Shown: positions 43,352 through 53,977, counted from the first letter of the stretch. The stretch: 64,000 nt of DNA from Sulfitobacter guttiformis (GCF_003610455.1 NZ_RAQK01000002.1:558001-622000); one strand, 5' to 3'. Notes: a model not told the origin generated them from the letters alone. Made by a program: numbers and translations.

Positions 43352-44382
43352 TGTCCGATATAGATATACGCATTATTGGCAAGGCGGGGCGCATTACTCT
43401 GACCCGCCCTAAGGCCTTGAATGCAATGACATACGAGATGTGTCTGGCCATCAGACAGGCGCTTACTGATTGGCAGAGCAGTGCTGAAGTATCGTTGGTG
43501 GTGATTGACGCGACAGGCCCGCGCGCCTTCTGCTCGGGGGGTGACATAGCAGAGCTTTACGAGACCGGCACTAAGGGAAACTATACTTATGGTCAGAAAT
43601 TCTGGGCAGACGAATACGCTCTCAATAATCTGATATTCAATTATACGAAGCCGGTGGTGTCATTCCTGCAAGGGTTTACCATGGGCGGCGGTGTCGGCAT
43701 CGGATGCCATGGTACCCACCGGATTGTCGGCGAAACCAGCCAGATCGCGATGCCCGAATGTGGCATCGGGCTGGTGCCGGATGTGGGAGGTTCACTGATG
43801 CTGGCGCTGGCGCCGGGGCGGCTGGGTGAATATCTGGGAATAACTGCGGCGCGGATGGGTGCGGATGATGCAATTTATGCAGGCTTTGCAGACCACTACG
43901 TTCCAGAGCTAATGTGGGCAGACCTGATAACCGAGCTTGAAGAGAGCGGTGACACGACGTGCCTTGATGCTCAAATTACTGCGCCCGCCGAAGGCACATT
44001 ACGCAGCTGTAACCCGCAGATTGATGATTTGTTCGCGGGCGAAACTCTGGGAGATATCGTTCGCACGCTGAGGGCGGACGGGAGTGAATTTGCACAAGCC
44101 GCGATTAAACTGATGGGGCGCAACGCACCTTTGTCGATGGCCTGCACGGTGGAGATGATCCACAGGTTGCGCGGCCCCAGTCTTACAATGGAAAAGGCGC
44201 TCGACCTTGAGTACCGCTTTACTGCGCGGGCGATGGAGCACGGTGATTTCCTCGAGGGTATCCGCGCCGCAATCATCGACAAAGACCGCGCTCCGGCGTG
44301 GCAATTTGCGGATAGCGATGTGCCCATGGCGGCCGTCTCGAAAATGTTGCGTCCTTTGGGACCGAATGCACTCAAACTCTGA
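43351..44382 (+). CDS. 3-hydroxyisobutyryl-CoA hydrolase / enoyl-CoA hydratase family protein
   Basis: 343 aa, longer than simple crotonases and in the HIBYL-CoA hydrolase size range. Oxyanion-hole segments FCSGGDIAELYETG and GFTMGGGVGIG and the acidic MPECGIGLVPDVGGS are those of this subgroup. It would release free 3-hydroxyisobutyrate from its CoA ester. Overlap with the dehydrogenase gene and the mmsB gene 12 bases downstream support the valine pathway. A true enoyl-CoA hydratase for the step between the two enzymes is not in this operon. Confidence 0.88.
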   Translation: MSDIDIRIIGKAGRITLTRPKALNAMTYEMCLAIRQALTDWQSSAEVSLVVIDATGPRAFCSGGDIAELYETGTKGNYTYGQKFWADEYALNNLIFNYTKPVVSFLQGFTMGGGVGIGCHGTHRIVGETSQIAMPECGIGLVPDVGGSLMLALAPGRLGEYLGITAARMGADDAIYAGFADHYVPELMWADLITELEESGDTTCLDAQITAPAEGTLRSCNPQIDDLFAGETLGDIVRTLRADGSEFAQAAIKLMGRNAPLSMACTVEMIHRLRGPSLTMEKALDLEYRFTARAMEHGDFLEGIRAAIIDKDRAPAWQFADSDVPMAAVSKMLRPLGPNALKL

Positions 44383-44394
44383 TAGGAGAACCAC

Positions 44395-45288
44395 ATGGCG
44401 AGCTTTACAATCGGGTTTATCGGCCTTGGAAATATGGGCGCACCGATGGCGCACAACCTCGCGCAGGCAGGCCATAAAGTGCAGGGATATGACACCGCAG
44501 GGACCACGGCGGAAGGGGTCAGTGTCGCACAGAGCGCCGATAGCGCCTGCGCGGAGGCCGATTTTGTCATCACCATGCTGCCGAACGGAGCGATATTGCG
44601 CAGTGTCGCGGCGCAGGTCTTACCTGCGATGAAGCAAGGTGCCACGCTAATAGATTGCTCAACCGTGGACGTAGATAGTGCCCGCGACGTAGGTGCACAA
44701 GCGGCGGAAATGGGCCTCGGCTTTGTGGATGCACCTGTGTCGGGGGGCATTGGTGGTGCTGCGGCGGGTACGTTGACGTTTATGACCGGCGGGACGGACG
44801 CGGCGTTTGCAGCAGCACAGCCCTTGTTTGATATTATGGGTCAGAAGGCCGTGCATTGCGGTGCAGCAGGATCCGGTCAGGCCGCAAAAATATGCAACAA
44901 CATGATCCTTGGCGCCACTATGATCGCAACATGCGAAGCCTTTGCATTGGCCGACAAGCTGGGGCTCGACCGGCAAAAAATGTTTGACGTTGTGAGCACT
45001 TCTTCGGGCTATAGCTGGTCGATGAATGCCTATTGCCCCGCACCGGGGGTCGGGCCGCAATCGCCCGCCGACAATGACTACAAGCCCGGTTTTGCAGCTG
45101 AATTAATGCTAAAAGACTTGGGCCTGAGCCAGCAGGCAGCGCAGGCCGTGGACGCCGATACCCCTATGGGCGCGCTTGCGCATGCGCTTTATGCGGAGTT
45201 CGTCGAGGTAGAGGATGGCAAGGGCCGCGACTTTTCTGCCATGCTTCCGCGACTGGCCGCTCGCAGCCGGAGCCGCGAAAAACCGTGA
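44395..45288 (+). CDS. mmsB: 3-hydroxyisobutyrate dehydrogenase
   Basis: 297 aa. N-terminal GFIGLGNMGAPMAHNL (NAD-binding), DAPVSGGIGGAAAGTL (substrate-binding), and catalytic Lys165 in GQAAKICNNM are those of the beta-hydroxyacid dehydrogenase family. It oxidises 3-hydroxyisobutyrate to methylmalonate semialdehyde, the substrate of MmsA. TAGGAG precedes the ATG. Confidence 0.95.
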   Translation: MASFTIGFIGLGNMGAPMAHNLAQAGHKVQGYDTAGTTAEGVSVAQSADSACAEADFVITMLPNGAILRSVAAQVLPAMKQGATLIDCSTVDVDSARDVGAQAAEMGLGFVDAPVSGGIGGAAAGTLTFMTGGTDAAFAAAQPLFDIMGQKAVHCGAAGSGQAAKICNNMILGATMIATCEAFALADKLGLDRQKMFDVVSTSSGYSWSMNAYCPAPGVGPQSPADNDYKPGFAAELMLKDLGLSQQAAQAVDADTPMGALAHALYAEFVEVEDGKGRDFSAMLPRLAARSRSREKP

Positions 45289-45363
45289 GAAAATGTCGCA
45301 AAACGGCATTTACGCGCGGCAAGCTCGCCTAGGCTAAGGCGGACCACATCGGAGGAATCGACG

Positions 45364-46701
45364 ATGCCCCTACCCTTTGACGCGTTTGCGGCCGGCCTGC
45401 GCTACGATGATCTGCCACAGAACCTGCTTTGGACCTTACGAAGGTCGTTTACAGATACGATGGGCACAGCGGCTGTCGCCTCGACCACTGAAATGGCCGG
45501 TATTGCGCGGCGCGGCGCTATGGCCTTGTTCGGGGTGGGCGGTGCGGGCACCTCGCGGATCATGCTGCATGGCGGACACGTAAGCCCTGTAGGTGCTGCC
45601 ATGGCGGGCGCTTTCACGGTCGATGCGATTGACGCCCACGACACCACATCGCCGTGCAAAGGTCATGCCGGATCAGCAGTGTTCCCCGCCTTGCTGGCCC
45701 TCGCCGATGCGTCGCAGGTGCCTGTGACCGGCAGGGACTTCGCGATCTGGCTCGCTATAGCCTATGAAGTAAGCTACCGCGCCGGACTGGCGCAACACGC
45801 GACATGTGCAGATTATCACACCTCCGGCGCATGGACCTCGACAGGCGTTGCAACGGCAGCTGCCGTAGTATTGGGTCTGGACCGCGGGCAAATACGCCAT
45901 GCGGCAGGAATCGGGGAGTTTCACGGCCCTCGTAGCCAAATGATGCGCTGCATTGATCATCCCACCATGCTGCGCGATGGCGTCGGTTGGGGCGCGCCAT
46001 CGGGTCTGACTGCGGCTTATCTGGCGCGCGAAGGGTTTACCGGCGCGCCTGCCCTTACCTGTGAGCAGGTACCGGAGTTCTGGGCGGACTTTGGTGTAGC
46101 GTGGCGCACTGTCGAAGACACCAGCTACAAGCCCTATCCCTGTTGTCGCTGGGCGCACCCCTCGATTGATGCAGCGGCTGAGCTTATGGCGCAGCATGGA
46201 TTGGTGGCGGCCGATATTGCAGGGGTTGAAATCAGAACTTTCCACAATGCCACCCGCCTTGCCGGTCATACGCCTAAAACATTGGACGAGTTCAGCTATT
46301 CCATCGCATTTCCCGTGGCTTGCATGATCGTGCGCGGCCAGATCGGCGTTGCCGAATTACAGCCAGAAACGCTGAATGACCCAGAGATTTTGCGCGTAAG
46401 TTTGGCCACAAACCTCATCGACGATGCGCATTACACAAAGATTTCTGTAGGGAAACGATGGGCCGAGGTGACGCTGCGCACCACGAACGGGCGGCAGTTC
46501 ACGTCCCCCCCGCGAAGCCCTCGAGGCGATCGTGACCATCCGCTAAGCGATGATGAGATTTCGGACAAATTCCACCTGTTCTGTGATCCGGTTCTGGGGA
46601 GGACACGGGCGAAAGAACTGGCCGATTTATCGGGGCGTTTTGACAGTCTGGATGCAGGCGGGTTCAGCCGCCTGCTCGATCTTTGCCTGACAGCACCGTG
46701 A
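45364..46701 (+). CDS. MmgE/PrpD family protein
   Basis: 445 aa. It matches the MmgE/PrpD fold with DAIDAHDTTSPCKGHAGSA, GEFHGPRSQMMRCID and the C-terminal-domain YKPYPCCRWAHPSIDAA. PrpD is 2-methylcitrate dehydratase, but the family also includes cis-aconitate decarboxylase and other enzymes, and no prpB or prpC is beside it. It lies 75 bases after mmsB on the same strand with GGAGG before the ATG. Its exact reaction is not predicted. It stops directly against uvrA's stop. Confidence 0.88.
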   Translation: MPLPFDAFAAGLRYDDLPQNLLWTLRRSFTDTMGTAAVASTTEMAGIARRGAMALFGVGGAGTSRIMLHGGHVSPVGAAMAGAFTVDAIDAHDTTSPCKGHAGSAVFPALLALADASQVPVTGRDFAIWLAIAYEVSYRAGLAQHATCADYHTSGAWTSTGVATAAAVVLGLDRGQIRHAAGIGEFHGPRSQMMRCIDHPTMLRDGVGWGAPSGLTAAYLAREGFTGAPALTCEQVPEFWADFGVAWRTVEDTSYKPYPCCRWAHPSIDAAAELMAQHGLVAADIAGVEIRTFHNATRLAGHTPKTLDEFSYSIAFPVACMIVRGQIGVAELQPETLNDPEILRVSLATNLIDDAHYTKISVGKRWAEVTLRTTNGRQFTSPPRSPRGDRDHPLSDDEISDKFHLFCDPVLGRTRAKELADLSGRFDSLDAGGFSRLLDLCLTAP

Positions 46702-49572
46702 TTACTCGGCCGCAGCAACGTGTTGGGTCAGCATCGGCTTGAGGTATTTACCGGTATAGCTGGCCTCGACCTCGGCGACCTGTTCGGGTGTGCCTTTTGC
46801 CACCACCTGTCCGCCTCCATCGCCACCTTCGGGGCCAATATCAATGATGTAATCGGCTGTTTTTACCACATCGAGGTTATGTTCGATTACGATAATCGAA
46901 TTGCCTTGATCCACCAGCTCATGAAGTACTTCCAACAACTTGCGGACATCCTCGAAGTGCAGACCTGTTGTTGGCTCGTCGAGGACATAGAGGGTTCGGC
47001 CCGTTGAGCGTTTGCTCAATTCTTTGGAAAGCTTTACGCGCTGCGCCTCGCCCCCAGACAGGGTCGTGGCCTGCTGACCAACCTTGATATATCCAAGGCC
47101 AACCCGCATCAGTGCGTCCATCTTTTCGCGGATCGAAGGTACCGCAGTGAAGAACGTCTGCGCATCTTCCACTGTCATATCAAGGACATCAGCAATACTT
47201 TTGCCTTTGAATTTGATCTCTAGCGTCTCGCGGTTATAGCGCTTTCCCTTGCAGGTTTCGCACTCGACATAGACGTCAGGCAAGAAATGCATTTCTATCT
47301 TTATGACGCCGTCGCCCTGACACGCCTCGCAGCGCCCCCCCTTGACGTTGAACGAGAACCGCCCAGGCTTGTACCCGCGCGCCTTTGACTCCGGCAGACC
47401 TGCAAACCATTCGCGCATTGGCGTGAAGGCCCCCGTGTATGTTGCGGGATTGGAGCGAGGCGTCCGCCCGATAGGGCGCTGGTCAATGTCGATCACCTTG
47501 TCGAGGTGCTCAAGCCCCTTGATCGTTTCGCATGGTGCCGGTGTCTGGCGCGCGCCATTCAGGTTCATAGAAGCGGTTTTGAACAGTGTCTCGATCGTGA
47601 GCGTGGATTTCCCCCCGCCCGATACACCTGTGACGCAAACAAACTGCCCCAACGGAAAGTCGACAGTGATGTTCTGCAGGTTGTTTCCGGTAGCTTTCAC
47701 AACCTGGATCTTCTTTTTGTTACCTTTGCGGCGCTGGGTAGGAACCTCAATCCGGCGCTTGCCAGTGAGATACTGACCGGTCAGCGAATTGGGGTCGTTT
47801 GCCACGTGCTCGGGCGTGCCATGGCTTACCACCTGCCCGCCGTGCACACCTGCGCCCGGCCCGATGTCAAAAACATAATCGGCCTCGCGGATGGCTTCCT
47901 CGTCATGCTCGACCACGATCACCGTGTTGCCCTGATCGCGCAGATTCTTGAGGGTAAGTAACAGGCGATCGTTGTCGCGCTGGTGCAAGCCGATAGAAGG
48001 CTCGTCGAGAACATAGAGGACACCGGTAAGACCAGAGCCGATCTGACTGGCAAGGCGGATCCGCTGGCTCTCGCCGCCACTTAATGTACCACTTGAACGA
48101 GCAAGCGTAAGATATTCTAATCCAACATTATTCAGGAATCCGAGACGCTCCCGTATTTCTTTGAGGATCGCCTTTGCGATCTCGTTTTTCTGCACGGTCA
48201 ATACATCGGGGACGGTGTTGCACCACTCATAAGCCTCGCGGATGGACATCTGTACTACATGGCCCGCATGCAGGAGTTGATCGCCTGCGCCGATCTTGAC
48301 GGCGAGCGCCTCAGGCCGGAGGCGGTAGCCTTCGCAGGTGCCGCAAGCCCGGTTGTTCTGATAGCGCTCAAACTCTTCGCGGATCCAGTTGCTGTCGGTC
48401 TCGCGGTAGCGGCGCTCCATATTGGGTATAACCCCCTCGAACACGCGGCTCACTTCATAGACGCGGCCACCTTCGTCATAGCGAAATTTGATTTCCTCCT
48501 TGCCGGAGCCATAAAGGAACACCTGCTGGATTTTAGGATCGATATCTTTCCATTTTGCCGATGGGCTAAAGCCGTAATGCTTTGCAATCGCTTCGATGGT
48601 CTGCTTGAAGTAGGGGCTTTTCCCTTTACGCCAAGGGGCGAGCGCACCGTCATAGATTTTGAGGTTCTGATCGGGTACGACAAGCCGTTCATCAAAGAAC
48701 AACTCCTTGCCCAGACCGTCGCACGACGGGCAGGCCCCGAAAGGAGCATTAAAGGAAAACAGGCGCGGCTCAATCTCGGGGATGGTAAACCCGCTGACAG
48801 GACACGCAAATTTTTCGGAAAAGGTGAAGCGCTCAGGCTCACCCTCGGCGGGGGCTGTCTCGAGGATGGCGATGCCATCGGCCAGATCGAGTGCGGTGCG
48901 CAGACTATCGGCTAGCCGCGTCTCGAGCCCTTCGCGCACCACGATGCGGTCCACAACAACATCAATGTCATGACGGAATTTTTTGTCCAGTGTGGGGGGC
49001 TCGTCAAGTTCGTAGAATTCGCCGTTCACCTTGACCCGCTGAAAGCCCGTCTTGCGCAGCTCAACGAACTCTTTGCGATACTCGCCTTTGCGGTCGCGGA
49101 TGATGGGGGCCAACAAATACGCGCGCGTCCCCTCCTCCATTGTCATGATCCGGTCGACCATATCCTGAACCTGTTGCGCCTCAATCGGCTTGCCCGTTGC
49201 GGGCGAATAGGGCGTACCCACACGCGCGAACAGCAGGCGCATGTAGTCGTAGATTTCGGTCACTGTACCCACGGTCGAGCGCGGGTTCTTCGATGTCGTT
49301 TTTTGCTCAATACTGATCGCAGGAGACAGACCGGAGATATGGTCCACGTCAGGTTTTTGCATCATATCAAGGAACTGGCGGGCATAAGCGCTCAGGCTCT
49401 CGACATAGCGGCGCTGACCTTCGGCATAGATCGTATCAAACGCTAGGCTGGATTTACCGGAACCGGACAGGCCCGTGATCACCACCAGCTGGTCGCGTGG
49501 AATATCCACGTCAATGTTTTTGAGATTATGTTCGCGCGCGCCGCGCACTTCGATGTGTTTCAGCTCAGCCAT
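46702..49572 (-). CDS. uvrA: Excinuclease ABC subunit A
   Basis: 956 aa. Two ABC ATPase cassettes: Walker [10 protein letters not shown] (Lys40) and [10 protein letters not shown], signature [12 protein letters not shown] and [12 protein letters not shown], and Walker [13 protein letters not shown] and [12 protein letters not shown]. UvrA recognises bulky DNA damage with UvrB in nucleotide excision repair. The C-terminal zinc module is complete (CEAC and CETC). The first zinc module has Cys257, Cys281 and Cys284 but Ser260 (CPVSG) where E. coli has Cys. Nothing else is unusual. Confidence 0.97.
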   Translation of the reverse strand: MAELKHIEVRGAREHNLKNIDVDIPRDQLVVITGLSGSGKSSLAFDTIYAEGQRRYVESLSAYARQFLDMMQKPDVDHISGLSPAISIEQKTTSKNPRSTVGTVTEIYDYMRLLFARVGTPYSPATGKPIEAQQVQDMVDRIMTMEEGTRAYLLAPIIRDRKGEYRKEFVELRKTGFQRVKVNGEFYELDEPPTLDKKFRHDIDVVVDRIVVREGLETRLADSLRTALDLADGIAILETAPAEGEPERFTFSEKFACPVSGFTIPEIEPRLFSFNAPFGACPSCDGLGKELFFDERLVVPDQNLKIYDGALAPWRKGKSPYFKQTIEAIAKHYGFSPSAKWKDIDPKIQQVFLYGSGKEEIKFRYDEGGRVYEVSRVFEGVIPNMERRYRETDSNWIREEFERYQNNRACGTCEGYRLRPEALAVKIGAGDQLLHAGHVVQMSIREAYEWCNTVPDVLTVQKNEIAKAILKEIRERLGFLNNVGLEYLTLARSSGTLSGGESQRIRLASQIGSGLTGVLYVLDEPSIGLHQRDNDRLLLTLKNLRDQGNTVIVVEHDEEAIREADYVFDIGPGAGVHGGQVVSHGTPEHVANDPNSLTGQYLTGKRRIEVPTQRRKGNKKKIQVVKATGNNLQNITVDFPLGQFVCVTGVSGGGKSTLTIETLFKTASMNLNGARQTPAPCETIKGLEHLDKVIDIDQRPIGRTPRSNPATYTGAFTPMREWFAGLPESKARGYKPGRFSFNVKGGRCEACQGDGVIKIEMHFLPDVYVECETCKGKRYNRETLEIKFKGKSIADVLDMTVEDAQTFFTAVPSIREKMDALMRVGLGYIKVGQQATTLSGGEAQRVKLSKELSKRSTGRTLYVLDEPTTGLHFEDVRKLLEVLHELVDQGNSIIVIEHNLDVVKTADYIIDIGPEGGDGGGQVVAKGTPEQVAEVEASYTGKYLKPMLTQHVAAAE

Positions 49573-49653
49573 GGTAAGACCCCCGTCATTCCTACCTCAC
49601 ATAGGTGCGGCAACAGGATTCTCCAATGCAAAAAAGTGAACAAACGGTAAACA

Positions 49654-50808
49654 TCAAGCGTTTCTGCGCAAGACTGTCAGTAGAATGTGCATGACAAGGC
49701 CAAGCAGAAAGGCAAACCCGGCAATAACCGGCAGGCTGGCGTAGCCCCATCCGGCCAGCGACATGGCCATCACCGGTGTCCCGAGCGTGTTGCCCAGATT
49801 GCCCATCTGGGCCATTGCACCATTTGCTTGCGAGCGTGTCTCGGCGGTGGCGTTCAACTCAGGCACCGCGGCAAAACTGGCCCCTTGAATGAGGCCGAGT
49901 GCACCCGCCAGCGTCAGGCAAGCCAGAACCCCAGCAGGGACCACAAAAAGCCAGATCATGCACAGGGCCGACAAGGCAAAGCCGATCATCACCACGCGTA
50001 CCGCTGCCATGATCCGCAACATCACCACCCCGAAGGTCATCGAGACGGCGATACTGACCAATGGCATTGAGCCGATCACCAAACCGCGATGTGACGGGTC
50101 CAGAAACGGCGGCAGAACAGTCAGGATCGACACAAAGCAGAAGGTATAAAACAACCACCCAACCGCAGGCGCACTGATGTAGGCAGAACGGTAGATAGTG
50201 ACGTGGATCGCCAGTATGGTGCGTAGCGAAATTTCCATCACCTCACCCGTGTCCGGAAGCCGCCTCAATCGCGGACTGAGATAGAGGGCGAAACCCGCCA
50301 TATAAGCGGCGTGAAGTGCAAAGAGTACGGGGATGCCCGCTCCGATTGCGATCGGACGGCCCAGCCATACCATTAGTGCGAAGGCCACGCCAAAGAATGT
50401 CCCCCATAGGGTGAGGGCCAGACCGCGCTGATTGTCTGTGGCGATCTGCGCAATGAGTGTAGGGGCCGCAACGACAAGGGCCAGATGGGACACCCCTTCA
50501 ACCAGACGCAGCGCCAGCATAACGGGCAGCGGTGGCAAAAGCGCCTGGCCTAATGAGACAGCAGCCCCGAGCCAGAGCGCGCCCAGAAGCGACCGGCGGT
50601 AGCGCACCTTGGAGACGAGCATGGCCGCAACCGCACCCAGCAATATCCCGATGAAACCCAGAACAGACACCAACCAGCCCAGAACGGGCCCTGCGCCGGG
50701 GTATATGCCGTCAAGTAAATCAAAGATAACAGCAATTTTCGCGTATTGCATTGCCGCGCCGAGGCCGGCGCCCCAGAGCGCAATGATAAGCGGCCATGAT
50801 CCGGTCAT
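49654..50808 (-). CDS. MFS transporter
   Basis: 384 aa with about 12 membrane helices. The first loop contains an MFS-like glycine-rich stretch, and the MLVSKVRYRRSLLG between helices 2 and 3 is the DRxGRR-like motif position, here degenerate. Substrate is unknown. It follows the methyltransferase-like gene by 16 bases on the same strand, so the two are probably co-transcribed. Confidence 0.85.
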   Translation of the reverse strand: MTGSWPLIIALWGAGLGAAMQYAKIAVIFDLLDGIYPGAGPVLGWLVSVLGFIGILLGAVAAMLVSKVRYRRSLLGALWLGAAVSLGQALLPPLPVMLALRLVEGVSHLALVVAAPTLIAQIATDNQRGLALTLWGTFFGVAFALMVWLGRPIAIGAGIPVLFALHAAYMAGFALYLSPRLRRLPDTGEVMEISLRTILAIHVTIYRSAYISAPAVGWLFYTFCFVSILTVLPPFLDPSHRGLVIGSMPLVSIAVSMTFGVVMLRIMAAVRVVMIGFALSALCMIWLFVVPAGVLACLTLAGALGLIQGASFAAVPELNATAETRSQANGAMAQMGNLGNTLGTPVMAMSLAGWGYASLPVIAGFAFLLGLVMHILLTVLRRNA

Positions 50809-50824
50809 TGCGTCGGGCAGTCCA

Positions 50825-51388
50825 TCAGCTCCGCTCGGCCATCGCCCAAGCGCAAATTGGCATCATCGGATCATCCTCGATATCATCCTCGCCCTCGATG
50901 TATTCGGGAGGCCAATTTTCCTCGAGATTGCGGCGTGCTACATGGCGGTTGCCCCACTGGAAGGACTGGATCAAATGCTCTTCAAATCCGCATTCGATAA
51001 GGAAATTCTTGAGCCCACGCGCAGACCAGCGGGAGTTGTCCATCGGCGCTGCATGAAAGGGTACAAAAAACGGCACCGCCACCCAGAACTTGCCGCCCTT
51101 TTTCAGCATCTGGCGGACATGTTTTGTGGCCGTGTAGGGGCGGTCGAGATGCTCCCAAACCTGATTGGCGAGGATCAGATCGAATTTCCGCGGTTTCCCT
51201 GTCTCGGAATCAATATAGGGACCTGCACAGATGTCATATTCCGGAAAGCGAAACTGCTCGTAGCTTTTAAAATCGAACTGTTGGCCGTAATGCCCTGAAA
51301 TCTCTGCGACCTTGAGGCGCGGAGGGTTCAATTCCTGAATCATCCCGCGCGATGCGGGCCCCATTACAACACGATTTATGCTTACCAT
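50825..51388 (-). CDS. SAM-dependent methyltransferase-like protein
   Basis: 187 aa. The part from DLILANQVWEHLDRPYTATKHVRQMLKKGGKFWVAVPFF corresponds to motifs of class I methyltransferases (the strand 4 and strand 5 regions). The SAM-binding motif I position, however, reads VAEISGHYGQ with little of the usual DxGxGxG, so SAM binding is unproven. Its substrate is unknown. It is transcribed with the downstream MFS transporter. Confidence 0.75.
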   Translation of the reverse strand: MVSINRVVMGPASRGMIQELNPPRLKVAEISGHYGQQFDFKSYEQFRFPEYDICAGPYIDSETGKPRKFDLILANQVWEHLDRPYTATKHVRQMLKKGGKFWVAVPFFVPFHAAPMDNSRWSARGLKNFLIECGFEEHLIQSFQWGNRHVARRNLEENWPPEYIEGEDDIEDDPMMPICAWAMAERS

Positions 51389-51559
51389 GTCCTACCTATG
51401 CCAGCGCGCTGCAGTACGGTCCAGCTAATAGAGCATGTCAAATTCCAGCATGATTTGCGGTTCGTCAAGAAATTCCCAAAAATGCCTGAAACTTTTAATC
51501 AGGAAGTATCGTGAATGGATCAGAAGCAATCTGCTTTGCTACATCAACGAGGACACAAA

Positions 51560-52411
51560 ATGACGTTCAAGACAGTTTCCACCGCTACATTCCTTTCCTT
51601 GGCTGCCGGCTCGGCCTTTGCTGCAGGTCATGCCACAACAACAGGGTACGGATTGATCGACGAAGGCAGCGCGATTGTAGTATTCACCGATATGGCATCA
51701 CCCGCAGGCGCTACAAAAGTTGTCCTGACTGGTGGTACAGTTGATGCAATCGCCTACCGTCCTGTAACGGGAGATCTGGTCGGGTTTTCCAAAGCCGGAA
51801 TGATCTATACCATTGATCCCCAAACCGGTGCGCTGACAGACACGGGCGCTACATTTGGTGATGATGTCACGATGGCAGATGACGCTGCTGTTGCACTCGA
51901 CTTTAACAACGCGATTGACGCGGTACGTGCTGTGTCCTCCGACGGTGTAAACGTTGTCTACTTCCCGAAAGAATTTGCAGACGAGCGCGCCAACACAGTC
52001 AAGCGTTTCACCGATCTGGCCTATGCTGAAGGCGACGTAAATGCCGGTGCAACACCGTTGATATTTGCTAACGCCTACACAAATGCGGTCAATGGCGCAA
52101 AGCAGGAAACAACAGCACAGTATGCGATTGATGCCGGCCTTGATGCGCTCGTGACGCTGGCCAACAACGAAGGCACGCTGGCCACTGTTGCTCCCCTGAC
52201 ACTTGACGGTGCACCGTTTGATGTGTCCGATATGGGTGGCTTTGACATCATCTCGGCAGCGGCGGGCGAAGACACCGCAATTGCACTTCTGGGTGCCGAA
52301 GGCTCAGAGACATCCGGCATCTATCAGATTGACCTTGCGACAGGCGCCGCAACGTTGATGGGCGATACAGGCATGGGTGGCTTTAGCGGATTTGCAGCGA
52401 AGATTAATTAA
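51560..52411 (+). CDS. Secreted DUF4394 domain protein
   Basis: 283 aa. Signal peptide (1-21, ending SAFAAG) and a DUF4394-like mature part with repeated short units (VDAIAYRPVTGDLVGF, MIYTIDPQTGALT, GIYQIDLATGAATLMG) as in beta-propeller-like secreted proteins. The start at 51560 is favoured by GAGGACA upstream. Function is unknown. A strong terminator follows. Confidence 0.85.
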   Translation: MTFKTVSTATFLSLAAGSAFAAGHATTTGYGLIDEGSAIVVFTDMASPAGATKVVLTGGTVDAIAYRPVTGDLVGFSKAGMIYTIDPQTGALTDTGATFGDDVTMADDAAVALDFNNAIDAVRAVSSDGVNVVYFPKEFADERANTVKRFTDLAYAEGDVNAGATPLIFANAYTNAVNGAKQETTAQYAIDAGLDALVTLANNEGTLATVAPLTLDGAPFDVSDMGGFDIISAAAGEDTAIALLGAEGSETSGIYQIDLATGAATLMGDTGMGGFSGFAAKIN

Positions 52412-52430
52412 ATTGATGCCATAAGACGGT

Positions 52431-52467
52431 AATGGCGCGAAGGTCCCCTCCTTCGCGCCATTTTTTT
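52431..52467 (+). terminator. Rho-independent terminator after the DUF4394 gene
   Basis: AATGGCGCGAAGG (52431-52443) pairs perfectly with CCTTCGCGCCATT (52450-52462), 13 bp, loop TCCCCT, followed by more T to 52467. It can also act on the convergent lpdA transcript. Confidence 0.92.
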
Positions 52468-52486
52468 CGAATTCGAAACAACAACT

Positions 52487-53881
52487 CTACATGTGAATTA
52501 CACGCCCATAAGCATCCAGAACAGCCTCGTGCATCATTTCTGACAGGGTCGGATGTGGGAAGACGGTATTCATAAGATCTTCTTCGGTGGTTTCAAGTTG
52601 CCGACCGATCACATAACCCTGAATCAGTTCGGTCACTTCGGCCCCAACCATATGCGCGCCCAAAAGCTCACCGGTTTTTGCGTCGAAGATGGTTTTGATC
52701 ATCCCGCTTTCTTCACCCAGAGCGATTGCCTTGCCGTTGCCAATGAACGGGAAGCGCCCGACCTTGATCTCGAAACCCAGCTCTTTTGCCTTCGCCTCTG
52801 TATACCCGACGGAGGCCACTTGCGGGTGACAATAGGTGCAGCCCGCAATGCTTTCTGGTTTGACCGGATGCGCGTGGTTGCCCGCGATCAGCTCTGCCAC
52901 CATCACGCCTTCATGGCTGGCCTTATGTGCGAGCCAAGGGGCGCCTGCGATATCGCCAATGGCATAGAGCCCCTCGATGCCTGTACGGCAGTATTCATCC
53001 GTGACGACATGGGTGCGGTCGATCTTGACGCCCAGCTCCTCAAGCCCGAGGTTTTCCACATTGCCGACAATACCGACGGCGCTGATTACCGTATCAAATT
53101 CATGTTTCTCTACAGATCCGCCCACTTCGATATGGGCGGTCACTTTGTCCCCTGCACGGTCGAGCTTTTTGACCATCGCTTTTTGCATGATCTTCATGCC
53201 CTGCTTTTCGAAAGCTTTTTTGGCGAAGGCCGAAATTTCTGCGTCTTCCACCGGCAAAACACGGTCCATCACCTCGACCACAGTCGTATCGGTGCCAAGC
53301 GTGTTGTAGAAGCTGGCGAATTCGATGCCGATCGCGCCCGAACCGATGACCAACAGTTTCTTCGGCATATGGGGCGGTTGCAAAGCGTGACGGTAGGTCC
53401 ACACAAGCTTGCCGTCCGCCTCAAGGCCCGGCAACTCGCGGGCGCGGGCGCCGGTAGCCAGCACAATATTTTTGGCAGTAAGTTCTTGGGTATCCTTGTC
53501 GGTCTTTACGCTGACCTTGCCCTTGGAGGGAATGGTCGCCTCCCCCATGATAACAGTAACTTTGTTCTTTTTCATCAGATGGCCGATGCCACCCGAAAGC
53601 TGGCCCGCCACCCTGCGGGAGCGTTTGACGACCGCATCCAGATCATAGCTGATGCCTTCGACCTTGAGACCGAATTCCTTGGCGCGGTGCATCAGATGGA
53701 AGACCTCGGACGAGCGCAGCATTGCCTTTGTCGGGATACACCCCCAGTTGAGGCAGATGCCACCGAGGTTCTCGCGCTCGATGATGCAGACTTTCATGCC
53801 GAGTTGTGCACCCCGGATTGCCGCCACATAGCCCCCCGGTCCAGCACCAATAACAATGAGATCAAAGGATGTGTCAGCCAT
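52487..53881 (-). CDS. lpdA: Dihydrolipoyl dehydrogenase (E3)
   Basis: 464 aa. FAD-binding GAGPGGYVAA, redox-active disulfide Cys43-Cys48 (GICLNWGCIPTKA), the second NAD-binding GSGAIGIEFASF, and the C-terminal HPHPTLSE with the catalytic His are present. It reoxidises lipoamide of 2-oxoacid dehydrogenase complexes. No E1 or E2 gene is adjacent, so its complex is encoded elsewhere. Confidence 0.96.
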   Translation of the reverse strand: MADTSFDLIVIGAGPGGYVAAIRGAQLGMKVCIIERENLGGICLNWGCIPTKAMLRSSEVFHLMHRAKEFGLKVEGISYDLDAVVKRSRRVAGQLSGGIGHLMKKNKVTVIMGEATIPSKGKVSVKTDKDTQELTAKNIVLATGARARELPGLEADGKLVWTYRHALQPPHMPKKLLVIGSGAIGIEFASFYNTLGTDTTVVEVMDRVLPVEDAEISAFAKKAFEKQGMKIMQKAMVKKLDRAGDKVTAHIEVGGSVEKHEFDTVISAVGIVGNVENLGLEELGVKIDRTHVVTDEYCRTGIEGLYAIGDIAGAPWLAHKASHEGVMVAELIAGNHAHPVKPESIAGCTYCHPQVASVGYTEAKAKELGFEIKVGRFPFIGNGKAIALGEESGMIKTIFDAKTGELLGAHMVGAEVTELIQGYVIGRQLETTEEDLMNTVFPHPTLSEMMHEAVLDAYGRVIHM

Positions 53882-53977
53882 GGGTCACCTCGCGCCGGTT
53901 TGCGGAAAAATATATAGTTTACCGTTAAACTATCGTGTGCAGTGTCGCAATGGTGTCGGCGGCATCCCTGCCAAGCA

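Noticed and set aside
52553..53917. 454-codon open frame on the plus strand opposite lpdA
   Set aside because: It is the antisense shadow of a well-conserved lpdA. Its translation has no recognisable domain, and its composition is that of a reversed GC-rich gene.
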